In this document: in pieces, positions 12,691-24,192 of the stretch
Position numbering within the stretch: position 1 is the first letter of the stretch
Layout of the letters: every line of letters begins with the position of its first letter
Assembly: GCF_021869535.1 (NCBI RefSeq)
Contig: NW_026262690.1
Coordinates: 12,945,501-13,009,500 of the forward strand
DNA: 64,000 nucleotides
Direction of reading: 5' to 3'
DNA from: Mytilus californianus
Taxonomy: Eukaryota > Mollusca > Bivalvia > Mytilida > Mytilidae
Translations under genes and position numbers: made by a program
The notes under the pieces: generated by a model
What the model was told of the DNA's origin: nothing
Databases searched by the model: none
The model's input: only the letters and a program-made list of their open reading frames with translations

Positions 12691-12754
12691 AATATGACAC
12701 GTAATAAATTTGATAAACAACGTTTGTAACTAGAATGTATACTTCATGACCATC

Positions 12755-13412
12755 ATGTATTATTTGTGAAGTTGATAAGGAATATTTATCAACAAGGTCT
12801 TGGTATCTTCCGATGAACTTTTTTTAAGAAAAAGGACAAGACGTTCTTTGACATAACCCTGGTTCATCAACTTTCTGGTCAGCCACTTGTGACGTTTTAT
12901 AAATTCTGAGTAGCAGCTGCAAGCTCTTGAATACTGAATGAGTTGGGAAAATGTATATTCCATATCCAGGTGAACTTTGCATATTGCTGCTAAGGAGGGG
13001 GGATTTATAATCTCAAAATTAAAATCGTTTCGTTTGTCATAGATTCTGGTACTGATAATACCGATTATGTCAAATTCGAGGTATAAGTCTAAAAATGAGG
13101 CGGAGAAAGCCTTGTCTGTTGTTTCTTTAATTTTTAGTTCTGGAGGATGTATTAATGGAACCCGATCAAAATGTTTGGTTTGTTAATGGAAAAAACATCA
13201 TCAATATACCTGAATGTGAAATTAAATGATCTGGCTTCTTGTTTTTGATGGAACTCCGACTCATATGAAAATAAGAAGAGGTCGGCAAGGAGAGGCGCAC
13301 ATTTCGTTCCCATGGGATTACCGACAATTTGTAGAAAAAGTCTACCTTCAAATTCAACAAATCTATTGTCAATAAGAAACTCCAGCATACTGATGAATGG
13401 GATTGTATGTTT
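12755..13412 (-). pseudogene. Reverse transcriptase remnant, FRYIDD family (copy 1)
   Basis: Minus-strand RT palm and thumb. In order from 13412 down: 'MLEFLIDNRFVEF', 'VGNPMGTKCAPLLADLFL' (RT motif B region), 'FNFTFRYIDDVFS' with the catalytic YIDD, 'ASFLDLYLEF', 'TRIYDKRNDFNF', 'FSQLIQYSRACSCYSEF' and 'LTRKLMNQGY'. A frameshift near 13160 separates palm from thumb. The family is abundant in mollusc genomes and is probably Penelope-like or a related retroelement, but I cannot fix the clade. The N-terminal half is missing. The right end abuts an unrelated plus-strand LINE. Confidence 0.75.
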
Positions 13413-14247
13413 AAAGGTGTACCACAAGGGTCAATTCTTGGTCCAGTTCTTTTCAATGTCTTCATAAATGACATATTTCATTTTGTACAAAAAAAGCACC
13501 ATTTATAATTATGCTGATGATAACACTTTATTATATGGTGATCATGATATAGATAAAGTTGTTGAAAGTTAAAAACTGATAGTTTAAAGCTAATAAACTG
13601 GTTTTCTATAAATTTAATGAAGACTAATCCTGACAAATTCCACTATAGCCATTGGAAAAAAAACCAAATAAACATACTTTGACATTTAATTTAAATGGAA
13701 ACAAAATTTCTTGTGAAGAAAATGTTAAACTTCTTGGAATAACTATAGATTCGGACTTAAACTTTAACAATCATATATCTGAAATATGTAAAAAGGCATC
13801 AAGACAATTAAATATTCTAAAACGAATGGGTAAATTTTTAAACAGGCTAGGTAGGGTAACATACGGAAGCGTATTAGCGCCACACAACTGTTTGTTTTTA
13901 TTTTTCTTCCTACGTTTGCGTTATATAACGCAAACCTTTGCGAAATAACGCAAACCATTTTTTTATTTTTTATTTTTTTGTATGACTATTTGATTTGTGC
14001 TTATCATTCTTAACTTGTGCTATGTTTTAAGATATACTTTTTTTTACATACTATGCTTTTAACTTTTATATGTCATCTATGGTATCTTACTATGCACTGT
14101 ATGTTTAAAATTGTGTTGTTTTCGTGACTTTTGTAGGTGTGTATATATTTTGTTATTCAGTCGATTTGAAAAGCTCACTAGAGCTTGTGTTTATGTAGTT
14201 TATTGAATATCGACTTTAAATAAAACTTTGAATTGAATTGAATTGAT
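13405..14247 (+). pseudogene. 5'-truncated LINE with RT C-terminal half and microsatellite tail
   Basis: Plus-strand remnant of a non-LTR element. It starts at RT motif B (GVPQGSILGPVLFN), continues to 'NYADDNTLLYG' with the catalytic ADD, then 'NWFSINLMKTNPDKFHYS', 'ENVKLLGITIDSDLNFN' and 'ASRQLNILKRMGKFL'. Frameshifts and a stop lie near 13500 and 13570. The 98-residue open part at 13652-13948 is the only long stretch. A 3' non-coding tail runs to 14247 and ends in a tandem TTGAATTGAA repeat, as in CR1/L2-type LINEs. Motifs fit the Jockey/CR1 group. It is inactive. Confidence 0.75.
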
Positions 14248-14344
14248 CACTTGTTCCTCGGTGTAGCATGTTATACCTTTCTGTCCACTATACACAAAAT
14301 ATGCCGTATGGTATTCCAAAGCAATATATAATCAAATATAAACA

Positions 14345-16135
14345 TTTTTTTTTCTCTCTATTACATCAATTTTTTTAAATTTATGAAAAATACATTTTGA
14401 GATACTGTTTTGTTCTCATTCATAACCCTTCGTAGTTCTTTTATAAACATATCATACACATCAAAGAATTTTAATTTTTGTTCGGAAACAAAGTAGGACT
14501 TGTAAATACAAAAACCTAAAACTGTCAAAAAACCATAATACCCATGATCTGATATTTCGTATCGAAATACTATATGTTTTGCTAATATCTTGTTTTGAAA
14601 ATTCATTTTTGTTAGAAGATAATGTACTTTCTCCCAAAAATCTTTCAAAAATGAACATGTAATAATGAAATGCAAGTAATCTTCTTCTTCTGTTTTACAT
14701 AAATTACACTTATTATTCTCAGAAATTTTCCATTTTAATAGTAACTGCTTTGTAGGAATAATATACCGAAGCAGTTTCCATCTGAAAATTTTCAACTTGT
14801 TTTCTATTAAAATTTTAAATATAAAATCGTTTACAGATGACATATGTGGTGTGTATTCCAATTTTAAATATCTTGTCCAAATATTGATACCGATTGGCTT
14901 TGTATATTTTTGATCTACTAAAGTATTGTAGAGCGTTTTATTGTTAATATCTTTTGCTTCAATTTGTTTATTTCGCCATCTCAATTTATCCTTACATAAT
15001 TCATTTTACTCTTAACAGAGTTTTCGTTTTTTTAATTTTGCTGCCATTCTTTTGGGATGCAAGATTTCAACATTTTAAACTCTGCAATCCAGTTTGATTT
15101 ATTAATTAACTTTTCTAAAATAAAACTTCCGGATAATTTTCCCTCCCGATCCAATATATCATTAATATACACCAATCCACTTGTTACCCAGTTTAAAAAG
15201 AACACGCTTTTGTTGCAATATTTAATGTATCTATTTCCCCAAACAATCTGTTTTCTGATATCCGAAAAGTGATCTGTAAATTTTGCTAAACCTCCTCCTG
15301 CTTTCACCTAACTTGAAAATACTTGTAAATAAAAATCTGGTATTTTTCCAAGTTCATTTAGTGATTTTATGTTATCTAAATTCATGTTTTAAAACAAGAA
15401 ATTTTTTACCGAGATTGTTAAAATATTTGGTAGGAATAATCTTCCAGTTCGGCAGCTTTCAGTGCTGTAAAATAACTGTCAAAATCAACCATTCTTAACC
15501 CCCCCTTTTTGATATTCGCCGATAAGTGTGTTTCTTTTTTTAACTTTGTCATATTTACCATCCCAAATATATTTGAAACAGCAGCTTTCAATTTCTTTAA
15601 GGTAATTGTCTGGAACTTTACACGAAGTAGCCAAAAATGTAAATTTTGGTAGTATTAAAGATTTTATGATCAATATTTTCCCAACCATTGGTAGTTTTCT
15701 TTTTTCCCATGTTTTAATTAAGGATTTCATGTTATCTATTTTAGGTTCCCAATTTAACTTTTCACATTCATGTCTATCATGACCAAAATAAATGCCTAAA
15801 GCTTTAACGGGTTTGTCTGTCCAGCGTATGCCCTCAATTTTATCTATGCTATTTTTAAGTGCCCCAATCCAAATTCCTTCTGTTTTATTACGATTTAACC
15901 ATAGACCTGAGAAAGAACCAAATGTTTCAATTATATTCATAGTTTTTCATATATCTGTTTTTGAACTACAAAAAAGTGTTGTATCATCAGCCAATTGTGA
16001 TATTTTTATGCTATGTGTTTTTTATCTATAGTAATCTGAATACCTTTAATGTCTGAGGTTTGCCTTAATCGTTCGGACATAATTTCGACTGATAAAACAA
16101 AAAGTAAAGCAGATAAATTATTTCTTATAGACGAT
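14345..16135 (-). pseudogene. L1/Tx1-like LINE remnant, RT motif C to C-terminus
   Basis: Minus-strand element of about 1.8 kb. From 16135 down: 'NNLSALLFVLSVEIMSERL', 'GIQITIDKK', then QLADDTTLF with the catalytic ADD after a frameshift near 16020. A 151-residue frame at 15485-15940 follows (GSFSGLWLNRNKTEGIWIG, 'KALGIYFGHD', 'WEKRKLPMVGKILIIKSL', 'YIWDGKYDKVKKRN'). A 91-residue frame at 15032-15307 is next, then a 207-residue frame at 14361-14984 with the zinc-finger-like 'CNLCKTEEEDYLHFIITC' typical of L1-clade C-termini. The 5' half is missing. Base composition matches the surroundings, so the insertion is not very recent. Confidence 0.75.
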
Positions 16136-16139
16136 TTTT

Positions 16140-16766
16140 TGATTTCACATTGGGAATGGTAGTATAAAGGGTTGAAAAATCAAAGGTTTTGATAAAATTT
16201 ATTTCATCGAGAAAGTTCGAGATTTAAAATTATCCAGATGTTTCTTTAGAGATTTTAAGAATCCACATATGATTGATACACTACGCGAGTAAACAGTTTC
16301 ACAGTATTTCTTTCCCTTTTGGACATGCGGACAGAATTTTTTTTCAATCTAATGGCCATTTTCATTTGTAGAAGAATTGTTCAATGTAATTTCACTGAAA
16401 CCACGAAGGACTAATGACTTTCCAAAATCTCATTCTTGTCAAATGATGTATGTTTGTATGTGGGATTACCTCATTTATTCCTAATTCTTTTAGAAGACAC
16501 TCTTAGTACGATTTACATACAAAAACGATATTATTTGAAGTTTTGTCCACAGGAACAACAGCATATTTATCGTGAAGAGATGATAGACATTTCATAGCTT
16601 CTTTGTATCTGAATACGGACTTTGGTTGATCATTTACACAGTTTTTCAACTTTAGGATTCGACATTTTATCAGAGACCTGATTGCTTTTATCCATTTTGA
16701 CAAAGTGTCCAGTTCAACTTCTTCTCGTTTAGCCCATCCTCTTGTGTAGTCCTCAATGTAATCCAT
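16140..16766 (-). pseudogene. Reverse transcriptase remnant, FRYIDD family, N-terminal part (copy 2)
   Basis: The frame at 16503-16766 ends in 'LHDKYAVVPVDKTSNNIVFVC', the conserved entry to the RT domain in this family. Below it, other frames give 'ECLLKELGI' and 'NEILESHKSVLRGF', consistent with the next RT blocks. The catalytic palm is absent from this piece. It is cut at 16140, where the L1-like remnant begins in the same orientation. Confidence 0.6.
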
Positions 16767-17616
16767 ATTTATTTTGAAGTTATGGTTCTAATTGATGTGT
16801 TGGGGTTCTCTGAAATTAGGACCATGATATATCACCCTTTCGGAGATGTTCATGTTGAATTATGTGTAGATCCCCAGTAATAACATGGCCAGAGGGGCTG
16901 TAAATATAAGGCGAGTGGGTTTTGTTTTAAATATTCTTCTAAATCAAGGTCTTGCTATGCTTGCTTATAGTTAAATACTTTAGATACATTGGTTTTGGTG
17001 TAACTGTAGGATACAATAGGAGCAGACTGATTTTGAAAATAAATTGGAATTTTATATATTACCTCTTTGTGATGATGTTGATAGCATCGATCCCTTTATT
17101 AGAAAACTGAACTTGAAGGAATTTCCTATTTTCAGCATTTAATGTTTCCGATCTTACTGGTTTAATAAGACGGAAAAGAGCTACATCACAAATTATACTG
17201 ACCGGTCTGTTTATTGGAGAAAATGTATTTATGAATCCCTTGTTAAATGCTTAATCTCTCAAGCATTTTTAGAAAATTATCAGGCAGTGAAAAAAGAATA
17301 GTTCTAATGTAATGTAACCCTAGTGGATGATGAAGATGTGAAGAGAGCGATCTAGAATTTTTTACATTGGGCCGATGGTAACGTTTTTGTCCATGACTAC
17401 GCTGGGGTCTTAAGTTAGTATTAATTAAGCTCATTAAATTTACATCACTGAAGGCTGGACTTGACAAATTTCCTACTCCTTTGATGTTATCATTGCAATC
17501 ATATGGCATTGCAGTACCTAGTTCCCTTCTACAGAAATTTTCTCTATCTTTTCGGAACGGAGTAATTAGTATAAGGCTATTGGTGTGGTGATAAATTTTC
17601 TCGATGATGAGTAATT
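16767..17616 (-). other. Retroelement-rich debris, not assigned
   Basis: A 125-residue minus frame at 17243-17620 has no domain I can name. It lies between two pieces of the FRYIDD RT family on the same strand, so it may be a diverged N-terminal part of the same element. Nothing supports a function. Confidence 0.3.
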
Positions 17617-17925
17617 TCATAGATAAAGAAGGATCATGGCCCGGTTGATAACAATGGTTATAAAGATGGGATAGATGCGTTCAGCATAGTCACTAAACTT
17701 TGAATTATTTAGTGAGAGGACATCATCAACTAGTATAAAGCGGAACGTGAAGTTAAAGTATAATGCTAGCTTCTTTTCGTTATTCCTAAGAAGCTCTTGT
17801 ATCACGTCTGCTGCATATGAATAAAGGTACAAATCGGCAAGAAGAGGAGCACAGCTGCCTCCCATGGAAGTGCCGATTGTTTGTTGAAAAACACGTCCTC
17901 CAAACGTTACAAATATCTATTTATA
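17617..17925 (-). pseudogene. Reverse transcriptase palm remnant, FRYIDD family (copy 3)
   Basis: Minus-strand palm fragment: 'FVTFGGRVFQQTIGTSMGG' across the start, then 'CAPLLADLYLYSYAADVIQ', and 'FNFTFRFILVDDVLSLNNSK'. Two extra residues inside the YIDD region (FILVDD) would disrupt the active site. Its inner end faces a similar plus-strand fragment at 18015, making an inverted pair. Confidence 0.65.
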
Positions 17926-18014
17926 TTGATGGACAAATCAAACTTTGACAAAAAAAAAACCAATCTGATTCAAACAAAAAATACTCTAAAACTGACTTTA
18001 TCAATGTGCCTACT

Positions 18015-18145
18015 TTTTTGATTGACAGCATATTTGTAACGTTTGGAGGACGTGTCTTTCTACAAACAATCGGCATTTCCATGGGAAGCAACTGTTCTCC
18101 TCTATTTACCGATTTGTACCTTTATTCATATGCGCTCCATCCGTA
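18015..18145 (+). pseudogene. Reverse transcriptase palm fragment, FRYIDD family (copy 4)
   Basis: Plus-strand fragment reading 'FLIDSIFVTFGGRVFLQTI', 'GISMGSNCSPLFTDLYLY' and ending at 'SYA'. It is the mirror of 17805-17925 at high identity. The catalytic YIDD is not included. Confidence 0.65.
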
Positions 18146-18240
18146 AAACAAGATATGTTTACCTACGTTAGTCATTTTTTTTTATGAAACAAAGTAAGAC
18201 CAATTCTTTCATTTTTGTAACTTTTGGGAATGTTTTTCAA

Positions 18241-18520
18241 AAAAAGAAGTCGGATACAGTGATCAATGCAAGGGTGCTTAAAGAAGTCGGACACAGCGAT
18301 CAATGCAAGGGTGCTTAAAGAAGTCGGACACAGCGATCAATGCAATGCTTAAAGAAGTCGGACACAACGATCAATGCAAGGGTGCTTAAAGAAGTCGGAC
18401 ACAACGATCAATGCAAGGGTGTTTAAAGAAGTCGGACACAGCAATCAACATATGGGTGCTTAAAGAAGTCGGACACAGCAATCAATGCAAGGGTGCTTAA
18501 AGAAGTCGGACACAGCGTTT
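18241..18520. repeat. 37-bp minisatellite, about 8 copies
   Basis: Unit 'aagaagtcggacacagcgat' plus 'caatgcaagggtgctta', 37 bases. Successive 'aagaagtcgg' starts are at 18244, 18281 and so on; one copy is shortened. There are no unique spacers, so this is not a CRISPR-like array. Confidence 0.9.
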
Positions 18521-18665
18521 ACTCCATACAACTGTCTAAACACCCGTAATACAGCGATCGCTCCATGAAACTGTCAACGTACCCTTAATACAGCGGTCAC
18601 TCCATGAAACTGTCAAAACACCCTTAACACAGCGATCACTCCATAAAACTGCCAAAACACCCTTA
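18521..18665. repeat. 38-bp minisatellite, about 4 copies
   Basis: Unit of about 38 bases containing 'acagcgatcactccatgaaa' and 'ctgtcaaaacacccttaa'. It directly follows the 37-bp array and shares the short motif ACAGCGATC with it. Confidence 0.85.
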
Positions 18666-19253
18666 ATGATAAACTATATTTTTGGATAATTTTGGAAAAA
18701 ACATAGAATTTTGCTTATGTTATCTGTGACATGACTGAACATTTCTATATTCTGCCATTTTACGAAACATTTCTTACATTTCTGTAGTGTTTAATTGAAC
18801 TTTCCGAAATTCGTCCTCACAACCAATTCAATCAGACAATATTATAAAGTATACAAATGCATTAAGCTTTATCAAATGGCGTTGGATACAAAATGAAAAC
18901 AATCACCTACCGCTAAAGAACAATACAATATTCTTTATATTCTTAGTATTCTTAAGGAGATTTGCTATTTTAGATGAATGACTCTGGTAATTTGTTGCCC
19001 ATCTGATTACCATATTTTCACATTAATACACGGTGAATGCAGTAACTAAAACACTTGCATCGTCATAAAATAATCACTGAATTGAAAATGTTGCTTTTAG
19101 GCTTGCGAGAAGACGGAAGCCAACTTATCGAGTTCAATATTTTTTCAACAAATTGTCAAAAGTAAAAAAATATTATGTCTTAATAAATTAAGAAAATTTG
19201 ATCATATGGCAAAACTATCTTGGTTTCGGTAATAATAGATGCATTGGCTTAAT

Positions 19254-19385
19254 GTACCAAGTCAGGAATATGACAGTTGTTATCCATTCGTTTGATGTGT
19301 TTGAGCTTTTGATTTTGCCATTTGATTAGGGACTTTCCTTTTTGAATTTTCCTCGGAGTTCAGTATTTTTGTGATTTTACTTTTT
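19254..19385 (-). repeat. Fragment of dispersed repeat family B
   Basis: Reverse complement of the first part of the copies at 12116 and 56930 ('tttcctcggagttcagtatt', 'gaatatgacagttgttatcc'). Confidence 0.7.
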
Positions 19386-19717
19386 AATGATGATGAACAA
19401 TTAAAACATTAAATTATCCTGACTGATTAAGAGCTAAATCATATAAATCTAAGGACACCATATAGTATGCGAATTCATCATCTTGTGAATGTCGATTACT
19501 ATATGTACTAGTATTCCTTGGAGAACACATGTAAATTGTTCAGAAATTTAAAAATAGTTAATTTTGTAAAACATTTATATTTTAACTCTTTTCGGTTTTC
19601 TTATGGAAAAAATGACTAGAAATTAAATTAAACTCATAATAGATAATTCTACCTTTGTTTTCTAACCATTGCTTAAATGAATGGCAACGACGAAAAGCCA
19701 CGCCTTTTTAACTAATA

Positions 19718-19805
19718 TAAAAAAATAAGGAGATGTGGTATGATTGCCAATGAGACAAATATCCAACAATGTTTAAATGAAGTGGATGTAAGCAATTATA
19801 GGCAA
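19718..19805 (+). repeat. Fragment of dispersed repeat family A
   Basis: Contains 'aaggagatgtggtatgattg', 'gagacaaatatcc' and 'aagtggatgtaagcaattat'. Only the first block of the unit is kept. Confidence 0.7.
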
Positions 19806-19989
19806 CATGCTTTATTTTAAATCTCCTGTATAACGAAAACTCTTAGCAGTCCTAGGCAGCTGCTATATGGGTATCTACTATTATGACAGATCCAACCTCT
19901 TGGGAAAATCACAAATGGTAGAAAATTTCATGCATACATATTCTATAAAAATACATGCAAAGAAACAACTTTGAATATTTTTGTTGACG

Positions 19990-20055
19990 CAGATTCAATA
20001 GAAATAAGATGTGATATGAGTGCCAATGAGGCAACTCTCCGTTCAAGTCACAATG
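19990..20055 (+). repeat. Fragment of dispersed repeat family A
   Basis: Contains 'agatgtgatatgagtgccaa', 'gaggcaactctccgttcaag'. Variant subtype with 'gagtgcc' rather than 'gattgcc', like the copies at 2330 and 36715. Confidence 0.65.
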
Positions 20056-22314
20056 CAAGCACGTTTCACACAACAATAGAGCATTCCTTTAATCCTATAC
20101 AAAAATAACTACATATATAATCCGTTATTATTGTATAGAATTAAGTATCTAATTATCCTAGTGATATTGCATTTCTTGCTTTTGCTTTATTATTAATTTG
20201 CCTTTGAAATTCAATTCATCTTAAGCGTTCGATGACTACGAGAGTATCACGTTTACCTCCATTAAAGAGAGGAAAGAAAATATTTCAGAATTAACGGCAT
20301 CGCGCTTCAGTCTAATCATATATCACCGTATAAGCTTTAGGGATAAGTCTTCTTTTTGTTTTTTACTATTGTTTTTTTTCCTTTCCAAGTCTACCCTTCA
20401 TCGTGACCCTCAGAACGGATTGCGCTCATTATTGCTGAACACGAACCTGTTTCCTGTTAGATCTCATTTTGTCTCATATAGATCATAATAATGTAACTGA
20501 AATCTAATTCATAGTATCCCAAAATGAAATAAAAGAACAGAGTTCAAATGTTCACACATATTTTATCTGTCCAACGGCAATAACTAGAAAAAAGAAACGT
20601 TTTTAAACTTTTTAATACATATCTTACAAGAAATGTAAGCATGAGATCGCTAACAATGTTCTTTCCTATATTTTTCTACTTCCAAATACATAACTCCTGT
20701 AAAATGATTTGTCAGCACTCTTCCAAGACCTTGCTGATATCAGGATTTGATATAAACTTCATAAAAATTCATCAAGAAATGGAGGTGTGAGGGTGCTTAC
20801 AATGCAACGTTCAATGAAAAGTATGTTTCAAAGTGACTAAACTCCACTAGTTCAACCTGTCGTGTTATACATTGCAAGTAATTTTACAGTCGAGGAATGA
20901 TGGAAAACATTTTGGTTGTGACACGTGGAACAAATCCATGGTTATCTGTATTGAAGATATTCCTCAACGGTCAACTACATCATGATGACTTTCATAAAAT
21001 GACCCATTGTTCACAAGTTCTCGAACTACCAGATTATTAGTACGGCTATGTACCATGAAGCGGTGTAATTTGGTATCCCCATGTGTATCCAAATTTGACA
21101 AAAGAGCTTTTGTTTAATTCAAATTCGATGGTTTGTATAAGGAAGGCATTGATTTTCATGAAAAAGTACAGTACATTACTAAATTGCTCAGCATCTTTTC
21201 AAAGTTTAGATCCAGTTCTGAAATGTTATGAGTAGATGAAAATAAAATGATCAAACATGACAAATAGAGAAAAAAGTAAAAATGCGCAGATATTTACTTT
21301 AAATGTTAAAGTTCAAATCAATTATTTGAAATACTTATGGAAGCCATAATGAATTGATCAAGAGTCGTCAAGAGTTCGCCGAATACTACATGTAGTATGA
21401 TTATTGTTGGATTTTATATCATTTAACGAGCACATCGGTGGGTAAAACTAGTAGAGACTGTCCTTGCACAGAACCTTAAATCATCCAGAAGTTTTGTTGG
21501 TTTCGTGTTACTCAATCTTTAGTGATCTGTGCTGTGTTTCTGGACTGTTTTTCTTTATGTATACGGTTCTTCTCGTGGTGACTGTCCTTACATTTTGGGT
21601 CGACCTCTTAGTAACTACATACTCTTTATCTTACATTAACATATACATGTATGTGATATGACAAATGTTCTCATATTAGCACATGTGTAGTCCATATCTT
21701 TAATTTTCTGTAAAACATTATTTATTTCAGCTTTTAAAAGAATCTCTTTCACGCTTTATTTTTTGCTTTAAAAAGAACAATATTCATAGTGTAGACACAC
21801 GTCCATCACACAAAACATTCCAGTTATATTTATCAATCATACAACACATAGTGATATATTTTACGGGGAAAACTTGATTAAATGTTTTATTGACTTTTTT
21901 TCTATATTCATGTATTCTATATTTCTAAACATTACATTATTTTCTGAATCTCAAAATTAAACCAGTTAATCATGCTTTATTATAGTCATTGTAAATTGGC
22001 TGTTGCTATTAAACAGACAAAACAATTTTCGCAAATAATAAGGTTTAATGAAGCCTATGTCTTTTGATGTTGAATTATTTTACAGAGGAACGCCCTATTA
22101 TCCACTTTCAGCCATATTTGTATCATGTCGTCTTTCATTGGATGTTTAAAACACGTAAAGCTGGACGAGGAATTTCGTACCCTTCTCAACCATCGTCTTT
22201 GAAAAAACATAGGTTTTTTTCAAGGTAATCATACCTTTTGGCTTTATTGCTTTTAAACGGGCCACACTTTCGGATTTCTCACATCAAGTTTTGGACAATA
22301 CTGAAGAGAATTAA

Positions 22315-22640
22315 GGTTTAAAAATACAAAGGACTACTAGCCGTTACTGACATGCCAGCTCCAGACCTCAATTAAACTGATTGAAAGATTATGTCTTCAT
22401 CTTATGAAAATCAAGCACAATCCCTCCAGTTAGGGGTTTAGTATCATACCATCATAAAATATACGAGAAGAACACAACCCGTATCATGCCAACAACTGAT
22501 TTAGAATAGATGTGTTTATTTCCGACGCAAAGACAATATGAGTGAATCAACATTAATTAAAAAAATGCCATCTTTAATGACCTGACAACAGTATCGTAAC
22601 TATATCCCTTTTGAATTAGTCTGTTTAAAGGTTACTGAAA
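22315..22640 (-). repeat. 3' part of FRYIDD-type retroelement (copy a)
   Basis: About 320 bases shared with 31545-31860 (same strand) and, reversed, with the segment after the RT remnant at 54712. Shared blocks include 'cagctccagacctcaatt', 'aagcacaatccctcc', 'tttagtatcatacc', 'cgtatcatgccaac', 'aaaatgccatctttaatgac' and 'acaacagtatcgtaact'. Linkage to an RT ORF in the third copy suggests that all three are tails of one element family. Confidence 0.7.
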
Positions 22641-23295
22641 ACTGACATAAAAGAGTTTGAACATATATATTTGCATTCTGACCTTTAAATGCCCAATTAA
22701 TTAGGTATGTGAAGATTATGAGGCAAAATTAATATGTAATAGGGTTATTGTGCTTCTTAAGGTATGGTAAACGATACTTTCAAATTTATGGGGTCTTCTA
22801 AAACGATATAGGTGTTTTTGCGTGCGTTTGATAAATAGCTTCCGACTTCACCTACGTACTGAATATCGCATCCCGGTTTGTTTCATGTAAGCAAATAGAT
22901 AAAACTGTTAGTTTTTCAATTTATACTAGTTTCAAAACGTAAAGAAAATGTGCGACCATTAACCATTATCGTATTGTTGGTGCTAAGACGAAGACATGTA
23001 AGTCATTTTTTTGTCACGACACTTATCGGTACAAGGGTAACCACGATTGCACTTGTCGATAGAAGGGTAACAACGATTTTTATTATTAAAAATGTTAGCG
23101 ATTGTAGTAGTTTTAGATCAGCGATTTTGAAGATTGAGTCATGTAGATACCCTTTGAACGAGTTTGGTATTGAGTATTTTTCCGTTTCTGAGTTTCTAAT
23201 GCATGTCAAATGTCAACTAACAAATCTATATAAAATTAAAAACCAATTGTTCAGAGAACAATTGAAGGTCTTTCCACATCAATTTTCTAAATTAT
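22641..23295. other. Stretch without a supported gene
   Basis: A 140-codon plus frame (22950-23372) and an opposing 68-codon frame overlap here. Neither shows a domain or a plausible gene context, and the longer runs into a degenerate repeat, so no gene is called. Confidence 0.4.
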
Positions 23296-23685
23296 TGACG
23301 AGAAGCTACTTCCGGTTTACTCAAAGTTACTATTGGCGTCCAAGCATAGGTTTCTTCATACTGATTCAATAGATAAATGTTTCTATATATTTTTGCCTGA
23401 AATAAGGGAGATATTTGTCAACTTCCGGTTTTAAAAAGTCACTTCCGGTATCACATGATTTACACTGATTCCAAAAATATATGGTTTCTATATACTTTTC
23501 CCTGTAATAATGGAGATATAAGGTACTTCCGGTTTAGTGAAGGTCACTTCCGGTCTCAAATAATAGGTTTATGTATGTATATTTTAAAAACATATAGTTT
23601 CTAGGTACTTTTCCATGAAATAAGTGCAAAAATTGCTACTTCCGGTTTACTCAAGGTCACTTTCGGTTGATATTTTTAAGGTCAT
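23296..23685. repeat. Degenerate ~115-bp tandem repeat rich in ACTTCCGG
   Basis: Three to four diverged units. Each carries a block like 'tggtttctatatacttttcc', then a short purine-rich run, then paired sites ACTTCCGGTTT and TCACTTCCGGT. Seven copies of CTTCCGG or a one-base variant occur in under 400 bases, all in the same orientation. Confidence 0.7.
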
Positions 23686-24039
23686 ATGTCAACCAACAAT
23701 TTGCAAAAGACCCTATGGATTTATCGCGTACCAAGTTGGAGAAATAATCAATTAACCTTGAATTGAATCATTTCAGGGACAATAACTCCTATAAGATATC
23801 ATTGGATTGTTTCAGACCAAATGTATCATATCTTCATCACAATGAGGCAAACATTTTGCACTAGTTCTTTTAAATATATCTCTAAGATTGTCAGATGAGA
23901 TCTCGGAATAACTGTTCGATATCATATGCAAAATATAAGCGACATCTTACGAAACCACAAAACAAGTTTTGAAATTTGGCGGAAGAAGAAAAAAAATAAT
24001 CAGAACAAATACAATAGGTCTTTCCACAAAATAGTGGAA

Positions 24040-24192
24040 AGACCTAATAAGCAGATGTGGTATGATTGCTAATAAGACAACTATCCACCCAAAGTTCACA
24101 TGAAGTGGATGTAAGCAATTAAAGACAATCGCACGGCCTTCAACAATGAGAAAAACCCATACCGTATAGTCGGCTTTCAAAGGCCATGTATA
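24040..24192 (+). repeat. Dispersed repeat family A, first half
   Basis: Has the start block, the 'tgaagtggatgtaagcaatt' block and the 'cggccttcaacaatgag' and 'ataccgtatagtcggctttc' blocks. It is truncated exactly where the 63-bp satellite starts. Confidence 0.8.

Larger units (their letters stand above)
18666..22314. other. Non-coding stretch with a few repeat fragments
   Basis: Apart from the repeat fragments listed separately at 19254, 19718 and 19990, no protein or RNA gene is seen. A 65-codon plus frame at 21464-21661 is hydrophobic. Its start ('gttactcaatctttagtg...') resembles a piece of dispersed repeat also seen near 59478, so it is not called as a gene. Confidence 0.5.

Noticed and set aside
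12366-12720. Three overlapping hydrophobic minus-strand ORFs resembling membrane proteins
   Set aside because: They sit wholly inside a family B dispersed repeat, and the second copy at 56930 does not keep the frames.
22950-23372. 140-codon plus-strand ORF
   Set aside because: No family features, an opposing ORF covers part of it, and its end runs into the ACTTCCGG repeat.
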